Positions 8,922 to 16,444 of a DNA stretch of 43,638 bases are shown here, piece after piece; position 1 is the stretch's first letter; every line of letters starts with the position of its first letter. The notes beneath the pieces were generated by a model, which saw only the letters and a list, made by a program, of their open reading frames with translations, was not told the DNA's origin and did no database searches. Both the position numbers and the translations under genes were made by a program. Where the stretch lies: positions 1 to 43,638 of the forward strand of contig CACJFS010000009.1 of assembly GCA_902592715.1 (NCBI GenBank). Direction: 5' to 3'. The stretch is from an uncultured Pelagibacteraceae bacterium. Its GTDB lineage: Bacteria > Pseudomonadota > Alphaproteobacteria > Pelagibacterales > Pelagibacteraceae.

Positions 8922-10073
8922 ATGAAGAAATCTAAAAGAAGTAATGTAGACCCATTTATTGTAATGGATGTAATGGAGTCTGCTAGAAAAGCAGAAGCTA
9001 ATGGCAAGCATGTAATTCATATGGAAGTAGGTCAACCAGGAACACCAGCACCAAAGCGTGCCAAACAATTTATTTCAGATGAAATTTCTAATAATGATCT
9101 TGGCTATACAGTTACTTTAGGTTTGCCAGAATTACGAAATAGAATTTCTAAATTGTATGGAGATTGGTACAATATTGATTTAAACCCAGACAGAATAATT
9201 ATAACAACTGGATCTTCAGGAGCATTTATACTTTCTTTTGCAGCATTATTTGATGTTGGAGATAGAGTAGGCATTGCCGCTCCAGGCTATCCTAGCTATA
9301 GACAAATTTTAAAGTCTCAAGATTTAATTCCAATTGATATTTTTACAGAGTTGCAAAATAAATTTCAGCCTATACCGAAAGATATTAAAGAAAATAATTT
9401 AAATGGTTTATTAGTTGCTTCTCCTGCAAATCCCACTGGTTCAATGCTTGGTAAAAAAAAACTAGAAGAACTTATCAATACTGCGCATGAAAATAAAGTG
9501 AGTTTTATTAGCGATGAGATTTATCATGGAATTCAATATGAAAATAATCCTACATCTGCATTAGAAATTTCAAATGAATGTTATGTTATAAATTCATTTT
9601 CTAAATATTTTTCTATGACAGGTTGGAGAGTAGGCTGGATGATTGTTCCCGAAGATCATGTGAGACAAGTAGAAAGATTATCTCAAAATCTTTTTATTTG
9701 TCCTCCTCATGTTAGTCAATTAACTGCTCTATTTGCAATGGATGCAAAAGAGGAATTAAATACAAATGTAGAGGTTTATAAAAAAAATAGATCAATTTTG
9801 TTAGAAGAGTTACCTAAGGCTGGTTTAAATAAATTTTCTCCCCCAGATGGTGCTTTTTATATCTACATTGATATTTCAGAGTATTCAAAAGATAGCCTTA
9901 ACTTTTGTAAAGAAGTGCTTGATAAAGCAGGAGTAGCAATAACTCCTGGACTTGATTTCGATCAAAAAAGAGGAAATTCTACAATAAGGTTTTCATACGC
10001 TAGAAGTACTGAGGATATAATTGAAGGAGCAAATAGAATAAAAAAATTTATGAAAGAAGAGTATTTAAAATAA
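8922..10073 (+). CDS. PLP-dependent aminotransferase, class I/II fold type I
   Basis: A 383-residue cytosolic enzyme that moves amino groups between amino acids and 2-oxo acids. The PLP-binding lysine is K228 in NSFSKYFSMTGWRVGWMI. The upstream cofactor contacts are seen as TGSSGAFILSF (phosphate-binding), the ASPANPTGSML asparagine region and the aspartate in FISDEIYHGIQY. The C-terminal substrate arginine is in TIRFSYARS. Length and motifs match the aspartate/tyrosine aminotransferase-like subgroup often annotated as general aminotransferase. Substrate is not determinable. It is 2 bases upstream of an NAD(P)-binding protein. Confidence 0.9.
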   Translation: MKKSKRSNVDPFIVMDVMESARKAEANGKHVIHMEVGQPGTPAPKRAKQFISDEISNNDLGYTVTLGLPELRNRISKLYGDWYNIDLNPDRIIITTGSSGAFILSFAALFDVGDRVGIAAPGYPSYRQILKSQDLIPIDIFTELQNKFQPIPKDIKENNLNGLLVASPANPTGSMLGKKKLEELINTAHENKVSFISDEIYHGIQYENNPTSALEISNECYVINSFSKYFSMTGWRVGWMIVPEDHVRQVERLSQNLFICPPHVSQLTALFAMDAKEELNTNVEVYKKNRSILLEELPKAGLNKFSPPDGAFYIYIDISEYSKDSLNFCKEVLDKAGVAITPGLDFDQKRGNSTIRFSYARSTEDIIEGANRIKKFMKEEYLK

Positions 10074-10075
10074 TA

Positions 10076-10732
10076 ATGAAAACCGCTGTTTTATTTGGCT
10101 CATCTGGGTTAATTGGTTCTAATTTACTAGATAATTTAATCAACAATAATACTTACAACAAAATAAAAATATTTGTTAGAAAATTACCTTCTATTGATAA
10201 TTCAAAAGTTGAAGTGATCAATACAGATTTTTTAGATTTGGATACTTTAAAAGAAAAGTTAACAGGTGATGATTGTTTTTTTTGCATTGGTACAACTCAC
10301 AAAGACACACCCGATAAAAACGAATATAGAAGAATAGAATATGACTTGCCTGTACAGTTAGCAAAAATTGCAAAATTTAATTCAATTAGTAATTTTATTT
10401 ATGTCTCCTCAATTGGAGCAAACCCAAAAGCTTCAAGTACATATTTAAAAAATAAAGGTCAAGTAGAGGAGGAGCTAAAAAAGATTGGGTTTTCTAACCT
10501 AAGCATTATTCAACCCTCATTTTTAGTTGGCAACAGAAAAGATTTTAGAATTGTTGAGGTTTTAGGAATTCCAGTTATGAAATTTCTATCCTTATTCTTT
10601 TTTGGTGGATTTAAAAAATATACTCCAATAAAAGTTGAGATAGTTGTGAATGCAATGATCAAACTTGCCTCAGGAAATAATAGTGATCAAACTTATTTAT
10701 CTGATAGGTTGCAAGAGTTAGGATCTAACTAA
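10076..10732 (+). CDS. NAD(P)-binding Rossmann protein (atypical SDR, HTATIP2/HIM1-like)
   Basis: A 218-residue protein with the dinucleotide-binding signature AVLFGSSGLIGSNLL at the N-terminus, a cofactor-side loop in KIKIFVRKLPS, and FIYVSSIGANPKASSTYLKNKGQVEEEL. The YLKNKGQ segment places a Tyr-x-x-x-Lys pair, the short-chain dehydrogenase catalytic dyad. FSNLSIIQPSFLVGNR follows, typical of atypical SDRs related to HTATIP2 (TIP30). Substrate and biological role are unknown. It starts 2 bases after the aminotransferase stop and ends directly at the next ATG, so it is in the same operon. Confidence 0.82.
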   Translation: MKTAVLFGSSGLIGSNLLDNLINNNTYNKIKIFVRKLPSIDNSKVEVINTDFLDLDTLKEKLTGDDCFFCIGTTHKDTPDKNEYRRIEYDLPVQLAKIAKFNSISNFIYVSSIGANPKASSTYLKNKGQVEEELKKIGFSNLSIIQPSFLVGNRKDFRIVEVLGIPVMKFLSLFFFGGFKKYTPIKVEIVVNAMIKLASGNNSDQTYLSDRLQELGSN

Positions 10733-11305
10733 ATGAGAAAATCAATAATATCGATATCTTTTTTGATTTATATATTCTGTATTTTACCTTACTCTACTTC
10801 AATGGCTTATGAGGAATCTCAATATGATGTAGTATATAAATCTGAAATATACGAAGTGAGACATTATAAAGACCGTCTAGTTGTCGAAGTTGTAAGTAGA
10901 AATGATGACAGTAGTTTTAGAAAACTTTTTAAATATATCTCGGGTCAGAATAATAAATCCCAAGAAATTAAAATGACTGTGCCAGTAACACAGGGTGAGA
11001 AGGATAATGGATACTATATGCAATTTTATCTTCCATCAAAATTTACAAAAGAGAATGCGCCTATACCCACAAATTCAGATGTTAAAATCTCAACAATAGA
11101 AGAAGGTTTTTTTGCTGTAATAGAATATTCTGGAAGAGCCTCAGATAATAATTTCTTCAAACATAAGGAAATTCTAAATAAAAAACTCTTACAGGATAAA
11201 GTAATTATTAAAGGACCTCCAATAAGAGCAACCTATAATGGGCCTTTTACGCTTCCTATGATGAGACGCAACGAAGCTATGTTTAAAGTTGAGTGGAGTA
11301 AATAG
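10733..11305 (+). CDS. SOUL-family heme-binding protein
   Basis: A 190-residue protein with an N-terminal hydrophobic segment (IISISFLIYIFCILPYSTSMA) that looks like a signal peptide. A SOUL domain follows: YEVRHYKDRLVVEVVSR, FRKLFKYISGQN, then KMTVPVT and the C-terminal RATYNGPFTLPMMRRNEAMF. SOUL proteins bind heme or tetrapyrroles; the bacterial versions are poorly characterised. The motif with a conserved MTVPV and the PMMRRNE end is a good match to the family. It is the last gene of the run starting with tldD; a small imperfect hairpin follows at about 11333. Confidence 0.87.
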   Translation: MRKSIISISFLIYIFCILPYSTSMAYEESQYDVVYKSEIYEVRHYKDRLVVEVVSRNDDSSFRKLFKYISGQNNKSQEIKMTVPVTQGEKDNGYYMQFYLPSKFTKENAPIPTNSDVKISTIEEGFFAVIEYSGRASDNNFFKHKEILNKKLLQDKVIIKGPPIRATYNGPFTLPMMRRNEAMFKVEWSK

Positions 11306-11332
11306 ATTACATTTTGCCATATATATTAATTT

Positions 11333-11346
11333 CTATCGCCTGATAG
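11333..11346 (+). terminator. Possible weak terminator after the SOUL gene
   Basis: A perfect 5-base-pair inverted repeat (CTATC/GATAG) closes a GCCT tetraloop, followed by a TTTAATTTC stretch. It lies between the last gene of the long plus-strand run and the cupin gene, which has its own Shine-Dalgarno. The stem is short and AT-rich, so it could be chance. Confidence 0.3.
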
Positions 11347-11375
11347 TTTAATTTCATTAATCAGAAAGGTATTTT

Positions 11376-11777
11376 ATGAAAAAATTATTTCTAATTTTAT
11401 TTGTATCATTTGGTTTAAACAGCTCTGTTTTTGCTGATGGTCATGTAAAAAGAATTTTATCAACTAGCCAGACTGGTATGGGTAACGATATTGTTTATCC
11501 ATCCGGAAAAGCAAAGATCACAGCTTTTGAATTTACTGTGCCCGTAGGAGGCCCTGTAGTTCCGCATACTCACTCGTTCCCTGTTTTAATAATTATACAA
11601 CAAGGAGAAATTGAACTTACTCAAGGTGGCAAAAGCTATGTTTATAAAGCTGGAGATGCATTTATTGAAGATGTAGGTGTAGCTCATGAATCTAAAAATA
11701 TTGGAGATGTTCCTGTTAAAGCAATTGTTGTTGCTATGGGGGTTGAAGGTCAAAAAATTATGACTCCAGTAAAATAG
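11376..11777 (+). CDS. Secreted cupin-domain protein
   Basis: A 133-residue protein with a clear signal peptide (LFLILFVSFGLNSSVFADG) and a single cupin barrel. Cupin motif 1 is in VVPHTHSFPVLIIIQQGEIEL, with the HxH and the downstream Glu positions for a metal. Motif 2 is in AGDAFIEDVGVAHESKN, with the distal His. The small barrel probably binds a metal and a small molecule in the periplasm. A good Shine-Dalgarno AGAAAGG lies at 11363-11369, 6 bases before the ATG. This is unusual among its neighbours and suggests strong independent translation. It is not the DMSP lyase DddK by sequence. Function is unknown. Confidence 0.82.
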   Translation: MKKLFLILFVSFGLNSSVFADGHVKRILSTSQTGMGNDIVYPSGKAKITAFEFTVPVGGPVVPHTHSFPVLIIIQQGEIELTQGGKSYVYKAGDAFIEDVGVAHESKNIGDVPVKAIVVAMGVEGQKIMTPVK

Positions 11778-11786
11778 AAAGAAAAA

Positions 11787-11818
11787 ATATGGGGCAGTTA
11801 TTTTTACATGCCCCATAT
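11787..11818 (-). terminator. Rho-independent terminator for the small 63-aa minus-strand gene
   Basis: A perfect 10-base-pair inverted repeat (ATATGGGGCA at 11787-11796 with its complement at 11809-11818) has a 12-base loop. Read on the minus strand it is followed directly by a T-rich run (TTTTTCTTTC), the intrinsic terminator pattern. Read on the plus strand the flank is not T-rich, so it terminates the minus-strand transcript first of all. It may also mark the end of the cupin transcript by structure. Confidence 0.8.
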
Positions 11819-11831
11819 CTCATCCTTTAAG

Positions 11832-12023
11832 CTATATTTTTTTACTCTCTTTTTTCAAATGTCCTAATGTTTCCCCAGAATTTTTTCCTGATTTGATAAC
11901 GTACCCACTTGTACCGTTGGCATTAGTTTCTACAGTTTTCAAATTTCGAAACATTAATTGATTTAGCCTAGCGTTCTTTGAGCCTCGGCTAAACGAACTT
12001 AAAACTCTGTGCATTCTTTTCAT
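11832..12023 (-). CDS. Small basic protein, 63 aa, with strong ribosome binding site
   Basis: I do not recognise this protein. It is 63 residues and very basic: the first third is Arg-rich (MKRMHRVLSSFSRGSKNARL) and the tail Lys-rich (HLKKESKKI). It has no cysteine or membrane segment. The central part is Gly/Ser/Asn-rich and probably flexible. Evidence that it is real is contextual. AAGGAGAG stands 5 bases before the ATG, the strongest Shine-Dalgarno noticed in the window. A good minus-strand terminator follows the stop. Its base composition is less AT-rich than its surroundings. A nucleic-acid- or ribosome-binding role would suit the charge but is a guess. Confidence 0.65.
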   Translation of the reverse strand: MKRMHRVLSSFSRGSKNARLNQLMFRNLKTVETNANGTSGYVIKSGKNSGETLGHLKKESKKI

Positions 12024-12036
12024 ACACTCTCCTTGT
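12016..12036 (-). promoter_or_regulatory. Strong Shine-Dalgarno and leader of the 63-aa basic gene
   Basis: On the minus strand the sequence before the ATG reads ACAAGGAGAGTGT, an almost consensus ribosome binding site at ideal spacing. Most genes here lack a recognisable Shine-Dalgarno or abut an upstream stop, so this stands out. Further upstream in the 182-base gap (12024-12205) is a short palindrome, CCGAT/ATCGG at 12062-12076. It could be a leader hairpin or operator. The rest of the gap is AT-rich with no further gene seen. Confidence 0.6.
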
Positions 12037-12205
12037 TTGTTTTTCCAAAACTCGCTTTTAACCGATGCGATATCGGCCTCTTTTTCACCATGAGATATGG
12101 TTATATTAATTTATCTTTACTTATATTTATTTTCAAATAATAAAAAAAATTAAAGTGACCATAATAGGCCTTAATTTATTAAAAAATTTTATTAAAATTA
12201 AATCA

Positions 12206-12904
12206 TTACTTTTCGATAAAAAGTATTAAGTTAGAGGTAAAAAAGAAGAGATTTTGCCTAATTATTTTAAAATTTTTTATCTTCAAATCTTTACAAATTT
12301 TAATTAAATCTTGATTTGTCATTAAATTAAGATTTTCCTCTGATGAATAAAACTTTAGTCCAATTAATTTAAGTATTTTTCTGTGAGTTTTTTTTGGTAA
12401 CCAATGAATCAGAGGAATAGTTGTATGAAAATCGATTGGATAATATCTGTTAGGAGTTTGTATAAAAACAAATTTCTTTGAAATTCTTAAACATTCTTTG
12501 ACAAAGATTGTCTGATTAGTATATGACCCAACATGCTCAATAGTTGCATTAGAGTGAACTATATCAAAACTATTGTCGAGAAACTCTGTTTTTTTTCCAT
12601 CCCCTATTTTAAAATCTTTAACGTTAGGATATTTTTTTTTAAGTAAACTACAATCTTGATTAGATATACAAGTTATATTTAAATTGTCTTTAGTATTTTC
12701 TAGAAATATATTTTGCTCAATATCTGTTGATGGGGTGGTTCCAATATCTAAAACAGAATTATTTAGGTTATAATTTGTTAAATTTTTAAGTTTAATAAAA
12801 AATCTTTCACGAGCACTAATTATTATTTTTTTAATTAAATTATGTAAGTATGTTTTTTTTACTTCAGAGTATGTTTGATATCTATCTTTATTATTTTCTG
12901 TCAT
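12206..12904 (-). CDS. Class I SAM-dependent methyltransferase (type 11)
   Basis: A 232-residue protein with the SAM-binding motif I in SVLDIGTTPSTDIEQ (a variant with Thr-Thr in place of the common Gly-x-Gly). An acidic loop and FDIVHSNATIEHVGS correspond to motif II, followed by LRISKKFVFIQTPNRYYPIDFHT. HSNATIEHV resembles the UbiE/type-11 methyltransferases acting on small or lipid-like acceptors. The NRYYPIDFHTTIPLIHWLP segment is characteristic of a group found near sugar and surface polysaccharide genes, but no such genes are here. Substrate unknown. It lies 62 bases after the operon to its right and is probably separate. Confidence 0.83.
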   Translation of the reverse strand: MTENNKDRYQTYSEVKKTYLHNLIKKIIISARERFFIKLKNLTNYNLNNSVLDIGTTPSTDIEQNIFLENTKDNLNITCISNQDCSLLKKKYPNVKDFKIGDGKKTEFLDNSFDIVHSNATIEHVGSYTNQTIFVKECLRISKKFVFIQTPNRYYPIDFHTTIPLIHWLPKKTHRKILKLIGLKFYSSEENLNLMTNQDLIKICKDLKIKNFKIIRQNLFFFTSNLILFIEK

Positions 12905-12966
12905 TTATTAAATCATCAGTTTAAATTTAAATCTAATTGGTATGAATTGTATTAATAATTTGTTTC

Positions 12967-14118
12967 TTAAAGTACAATTAAATCCGTCTTGTGATTACCC
13001 AGCCTTTCATTACCTTTTTTAGTTACGATATAAGTTTCACCTAAGTTCATAGCTAACTCATTTTTACTATCCATTAGAATCATATGCATAAAAAAAACAT
13101 TTCCTGGTTGAATGACATAAGTATTGCCTGTGTAAAGCATTGGCCAATCCATCCAATTAGGGGAAAATGTTGCGCCTAATGAATATCCACATGCATTCAT
13201 CCGACAATCTTTATAACCTAAATTATCAAATATTTTTGCGTGTATATCAAAGACATCTCCAATTTTATTGCCAGGTTTTAGAGTATTTTCACAGTTTTTT
13301 AGTGCTTCTACGCAGGCCTCGTGCATTTCATAATGTTTAGGATTTGCTTTTCCAATTGGTATAGTTCGGAACATTGCAGAATGATAATGTCTATACGTTC
13401 CAGCCCACTCAATAGTGAGTTGATCTTCATTATTAAGTATCCGTTTTTCCGATTGGTATCTGCACAATAGTGCGTTATTACCGGATCCTATTATAAATTC
13501 ATTTGCAGGATAGTCCCCACCTCCTTCAAAAATTACTCTATTCATTTCTGCAAGAATTTTACTTTCACTCACTCCTTTTTTAGCAAATTTCCAAACTTCA
13601 TCTAAAGCTTTGTCGGCAAGGGTTGCTGCTTTCTTAACATAAACTATTTCTTCAGGAGATTTAATTACTCTGAGTTTTGTTATTAATTCAGACTTATCAT
13701 TCAAAGAGCAAAAACTTTCTAATGATTTATTTAAATTAATTGCATTACGTCCAGTAAGTCCATAAGCTTCATACTCAATCCCTATATTTTTGTCATTTAA
13801 GTTAAGTTCATTTAAAATTTGTTTTAGATCTTCAGTGGGTTTAGAATCATCTTTATCAACCCAAATTCTTATATCTTCTATATTTGATGTGTTTTGTGCT
13901 TGTCTTAAATCAGGAGCTCTAGTTAATAATATTAAATTACCTTTTTGGTCTAATATTAAAGACTGAAAAAAAACATAACCAAATGTATCGTAACCAGTTA
14001 ACCAATACATAGACTCTTGTCTAAACATGACCAAGGCATCTATTTTTTCCTCTTTTAATTTAGTGATAACTTTATTTTTTCTACTTTTGAATTCTTGTGA
14101 GGAAAAATGAAGACCCAT
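12967..14118 (-). CDS. M24/creatinase-fold hydrolase lacking the metal site (ectoine hydrolase/creatinase-like)
   Basis: A 383-residue pita-bread-fold protein with a creatinase N-terminal domain (residues about 1-145) and an M24 C-terminal domain. Four of the five metal ligands of true M24 peptidases are replaced. The two Asp become E237 (IEWAG) and A248 (YHSAMFRT), the GHxxG His becomes Y312 (CGYSLGATF), and the EPG Glu becomes Q337 (VIQPGN). Only E361 (LGETYIVT) remains. Non-metal members include creatinase and, from memory of the family, ectoine hydrolase DoeA, whose GYS-G and RYH features resemble this one. I infer a C-N hydrolase for a small guanidino or amidine-type compound, not a peptidase. 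It overlaps the upstream hydratase stop by 1 base (TAATG). Confidence 0.8.
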   Translation of the reverse strand: MGLHFSSQEFKSRKNKVITKLKEEKIDALVMFRQESMYWLTGYDTFGYVFFQSLILDQKGNLILLTRAPDLRQAQNTSNIEDIRIWVDKDDSKPTEDLKQILNELNLNDKNIGIEYEAYGLTGRNAINLNKSLESFCSLNDKSELITKLRVIKSPEEIVYVKKAATLADKALDEVWKFAKKGVSESKILAEMNRVIFEGGGDYPANEFIIGSGNNALLCRYQSEKRILNNEDQLTIEWAGTYRHYHSAMFRTIPIGKANPKHYEMHEACVEALKNCENTLKPGNKIGDVFDIHAKIFDNLGYKDCRMNACGYSLGATFSPNWMDWPMLYTGNTYVIQPGNVFFMHMILMDSKNELAMNLGETYIVTKKGNERLGNHKTDLIVL

Positions 14119-14888
14119 TAATTGATAGTGGTTCTAACTGATCCGATTTTATCAACTTTGCCTATATATTCGCCCTTATTTTTTATTGGAACTACTCCTA
14201 CCGTTGAGCCAGTGAACACGTAGAAATCTTTTTCTAATTTTACTTTTTCTTTCCTAATTTTATTTAAGACAAATTTTAAAGAATTAAGAGGGTTTATATA
14301 TACAGTATTTGTATTACCTTTGACATTTAACCCCTTATTATTTTTTAAATTTGTTTTTAAATTATTTAAATTTAATTTTTTAAACTTCTTTTTTGGTCCT
14401 GTAATAAATTTAATATTTACTCCGAAATCACTGCATAAATCACCTAAATACTTAATACCTGGTTTCTTCTGTCTAAAACCTACTACCTCAATGCAAGGTC
14501 CCATATGGGTTATAAATTTTGTGACATTTTTTGGATTTAGCCTACCTTTAAAATCAAAAAAGGATTTTTTAATAATGTAATAAACTTCTACTTCAATACC
14601 GAGAGCATATTTATTTACCTTAACTTTACCCCCTGTTTTAATAAGATTTTTTTGAAATACAGTTGAATGAAAAGGTTCTTTTTCTTTTAATTTTTTTAAC
14701 AGAGCAAAAATAGTTCCACCTGCTTTAAATCCTATTTTGTTATCATTAATTTTACTTTCACATAACAATCTTAATTTATGTGCAAGTTTAATATTTTTAC
14801 AAAATTTCTCTGGTATTGGATTGATTAATTTATTTTTATTGTAGGCATTAACTAGCTTTTTTGAAACTGATTGGATATCATTTTTCAT
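14118..14888 (-). CDS. 2-keto-4-pentenoate hydratase / fumarylacetoacetase-fold enzyme (MhpD-like)
   Basis: A 256-residue protein of the FAH/MhpD family. These enzymes hydrate or decarboxylate 2-oxo-enoic acids with a divalent metal, usually in catechol meta-cleavage or related acid pathways. The metal-binding acidic pair is in ALGIEVEVYYII (E-x-E). A further ligand candidate is the Glu in GPCIEVVGFRQ. The C-terminal FVFTGSTVGVVPI resembles the VLTGTHGGV-type strand of the family. It starts 9 bases after the M23 gene in the same run and overlaps the M24-like gene by 1 base. Unusually Lys-rich surface, as in other proteins here. Substrate unknown. Confidence 0.82.
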   Translation of the reverse strand: MKNDIQSVSKKLVNAYNKNKLINPIPEKFCKNIKLAHKLRLLCESKINDNKIGFKAGGTIFALLKKLKEKEPFHSTVFQKNLIKTGGKVKVNKYALGIEVEVYYIIKKSFFDFKGRLNPKNVTKFITHMGPCIEVVGFRQKKPGIKYLGDLCSDFGVNIKFITGPKKKFKKLNLNNLKTNLKNNKGLNVKGNTNTVYINPLNSLKFVLNKIRKEKVKLEKDFYVFTGSTVGVVPIKNKGEYIGKVDKIGSVRTTIN

Positions 14889-14897
14889 AACAATAGA

Positions 14898-15686
14898 TTA
14901 TTGAATAACTGTCATTGGATCAAGTCTAGTTTGAAACCAATTAACTCTAAAGTCTAAATGAGGACCTGTTGATCTACCAGTAGAACCTACAGTACCAATT
15001 ATATCACCTTGTTTTATTAAGTCTCCAACGTCAACCATTACATTTTCTAAATGTGAATAGATTGTTGAAATGCCATGGCCGTGGTCCATTATGATTGTTC
15101 CACCAGTATAATAAAGATCATTTTCAGCCATTGTAACAACTCCAGTTCCAGATGACTTTATCGGTGTCCCTTTTTTTGCTGCAATATCTATACCATAGTG
15201 AGGCCATCTTGGTTTACCATTTAGAATTCTTTGACTTCCATAAACTCCACTTATTATTCCTTTAACTGGCATAATGAATTTATTGCTAAAATAATTTAAA
15301 TCTGAATTTATGGCCCTTGCTTCACCTATTTTTCCATTCTCTTTTTTTATTCTTTTGTAAACAGACTCTGGGGGTGTTACTTTATTTTCAGGTAATCCAT
15401 CTATTCTTTGAATATTGTATTTTCTTTTAAATACACGTTTAGTAATTTTTTTAGTTTTACCATTTGAAATTTTTGTAATTAATACATCGTATTTTCTATC
15501 TCTATCTATACCAAATACAAAGAAACCATTTTTGGATACTTTTATTTTTTTTTTATCAATTATAATTTTTGAACTTGGATCAGTTTTACCTAAAATATAA
15601 TGTCCTTGAATAAACTTACCGGTAAATTCAATCGCTAGAATGTTTGTTGGAAATAAAATTGCTATGATAAGCAATATTTTTTTCAT
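14898..15686 (-). CDS. M23-family peptidase (LytM/murein hydrolase type), secreted
   Basis: A 262-residue protein with a signal peptide (KKILLIIAILFPTNILA), a middle region with IKVSKNGFFVFGIDRDRKYD, and a C-terminal LytM domain. The zinc ligands are H163 and D167 in PHYGIDIAAKKG. Catalytic H212 is in YSHLE and H243 in TGPHLDFRVNW. The usual HxH pair is HxD here (D245 replaces the last zinc His), a pattern I recall in a proteobacterial M23 subgroup with the same FRVNW ending. I chose ATG 15686, which overlaps the SDR stop by 1 base and opens the signal peptide; the longer frame starting at 15764 lies inside the SDR gene. Likely cuts or binds cell-wall peptides. Confidence 0.88.
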   Translation of the reverse strand: MKKILLIIAILFPTNILAIEFTGKFIQGHYILGKTDPSSKIIIDKKKIKVSKNGFFVFGIDRDRKYDVLITKISNGKTKKITKRVFKRKYNIQRIDGLPENKVTPPESVYKRIKKENGKIGEARAINSDLNYFSNKFIMPVKGIISGVYGSQRILNGKPRWPHYGIDIAAKKGTPIKSSGTGVVTMAENDLYYTGGTIIMDHGHGISTIYSHLENVMVDVGDLIKQGDIIGTVGSTGRSTGPHLDFRVNWFQTRLDPMTVIQ

Positions 15687-16444
15687 TATTTTGCAGTCCA
15701 CCCACCGTCTATTTTTATAGATGTTCCTGTTATCATAGCTGCTGCATCTGAGGCTAAAAAACAAACTGCGGTTGATACATCACTCTCTTTTGCAGTTTTA
15801 CCCATGGGAATATTTCCTAGGGCTAATTTTCTAAAATCTTTATTTTTAAAAAATTTTTTCACCATTGGTGTTTCAACAAAAGTTGGTGCTACAGTATTTA
15901 CTCTTATATTTTTTGTGGCAAGTTCCACACCCATTCCTTTGGTTAGTCCTTCAATACCAAATTTAGTCATATTATAAACGTTTCTGCCGGACATTCCTAC
16001 ATGTCCTAGTTGCGATGACATGTTTATGATAGATCCACCTCTTTTCTTATTTTTTATCATCTTTTTTACAACTATTTGAGCAACATTAAATGCGGCTCTT
16101 AAATTTAAATCTATCAAATAATTTAAGCTTTCTTGTTTTACTTTATCAAATGGTTCTGGAATATTAGTCCCAGCATTGTTTACCAAAATATCTATTATTT
16201 TTATTTTTTTTAATTTTTTATTTAAATCTTGGTAATCCATTACATCACAGTTTATTTTTATTAATTTACTTTTTACTTTTTTTATATCTTTTTCTAGTTT
16301 ATCTAAATCCGAGGAAGTTCTGCTTAGTCCTATTATTGTTGCACCAGCCTCAGCCATTGCAATAGAACAAGCTCTTCCCAATCCTTTTCCAGCTCCAGTG
16401 ACAAGAGCATATTTATTTTTAAGATTAATTTTTTTTAAATACAT
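15686..16444 (-). CDS. Short-chain dehydrogenase/reductase (classical SDR)
   Basis: A 252-residue NAD(P)-dependent oxidoreductase. Motifs in order are the cofactor loop VTGAGKGLGRA, LVNNAGTN, the catalytic Ser in IINMSSQLGHVG, and the Tyr-Lys dyad in NVYNMTKFG. The C-terminal FLASDAAAMITGTSIKIDGG is typical of the gluconate/3-oxoacyl reductase-like group. The start directly follows the TerC stop (TAAATG). It is the third gene of the minus-strand operon after the GMC oxidoreductase and TerC, so it may act on an alcohol or ketone related to the GMC product. Confidence 0.9.
   Translation of the reverse strand: MYLKKINLKNKYALVTGAGKGLGRACSIAMAEAGATIIGLSRTSSDLDKLEKDIKKVKSKLIKINCDVMDYQDLNKKLKKIKIIDILVNNAGTNIPEPFDKVKQESLNYLIDLNLRAAFNVAQIVVKKMIKNKKRGGSIINMSSQLGHVGMSGRNVYNMTKFGIEGLTKGMGVELATKNIRVNTVAPTFVETPMVKKFFKNKDFRKLALGNIPMGKTAKESDVSTAVCFLASDAAAMITGTSIKIDGGWTAK

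Noticed and set aside
11376-11777. Cupin as DMSP lyase DddK
   Set aside because: It has a signal peptide and its motifs do not resemble DddK, which is a cytosolic cupin in SAR11.
15687-15764. Longer M23 peptidase start at 15764
   Set aside because: The extra 26 residues lie inside the SDR coding region and bury the signal peptide; ATG 15686 overlaps the SDR stop by one base.
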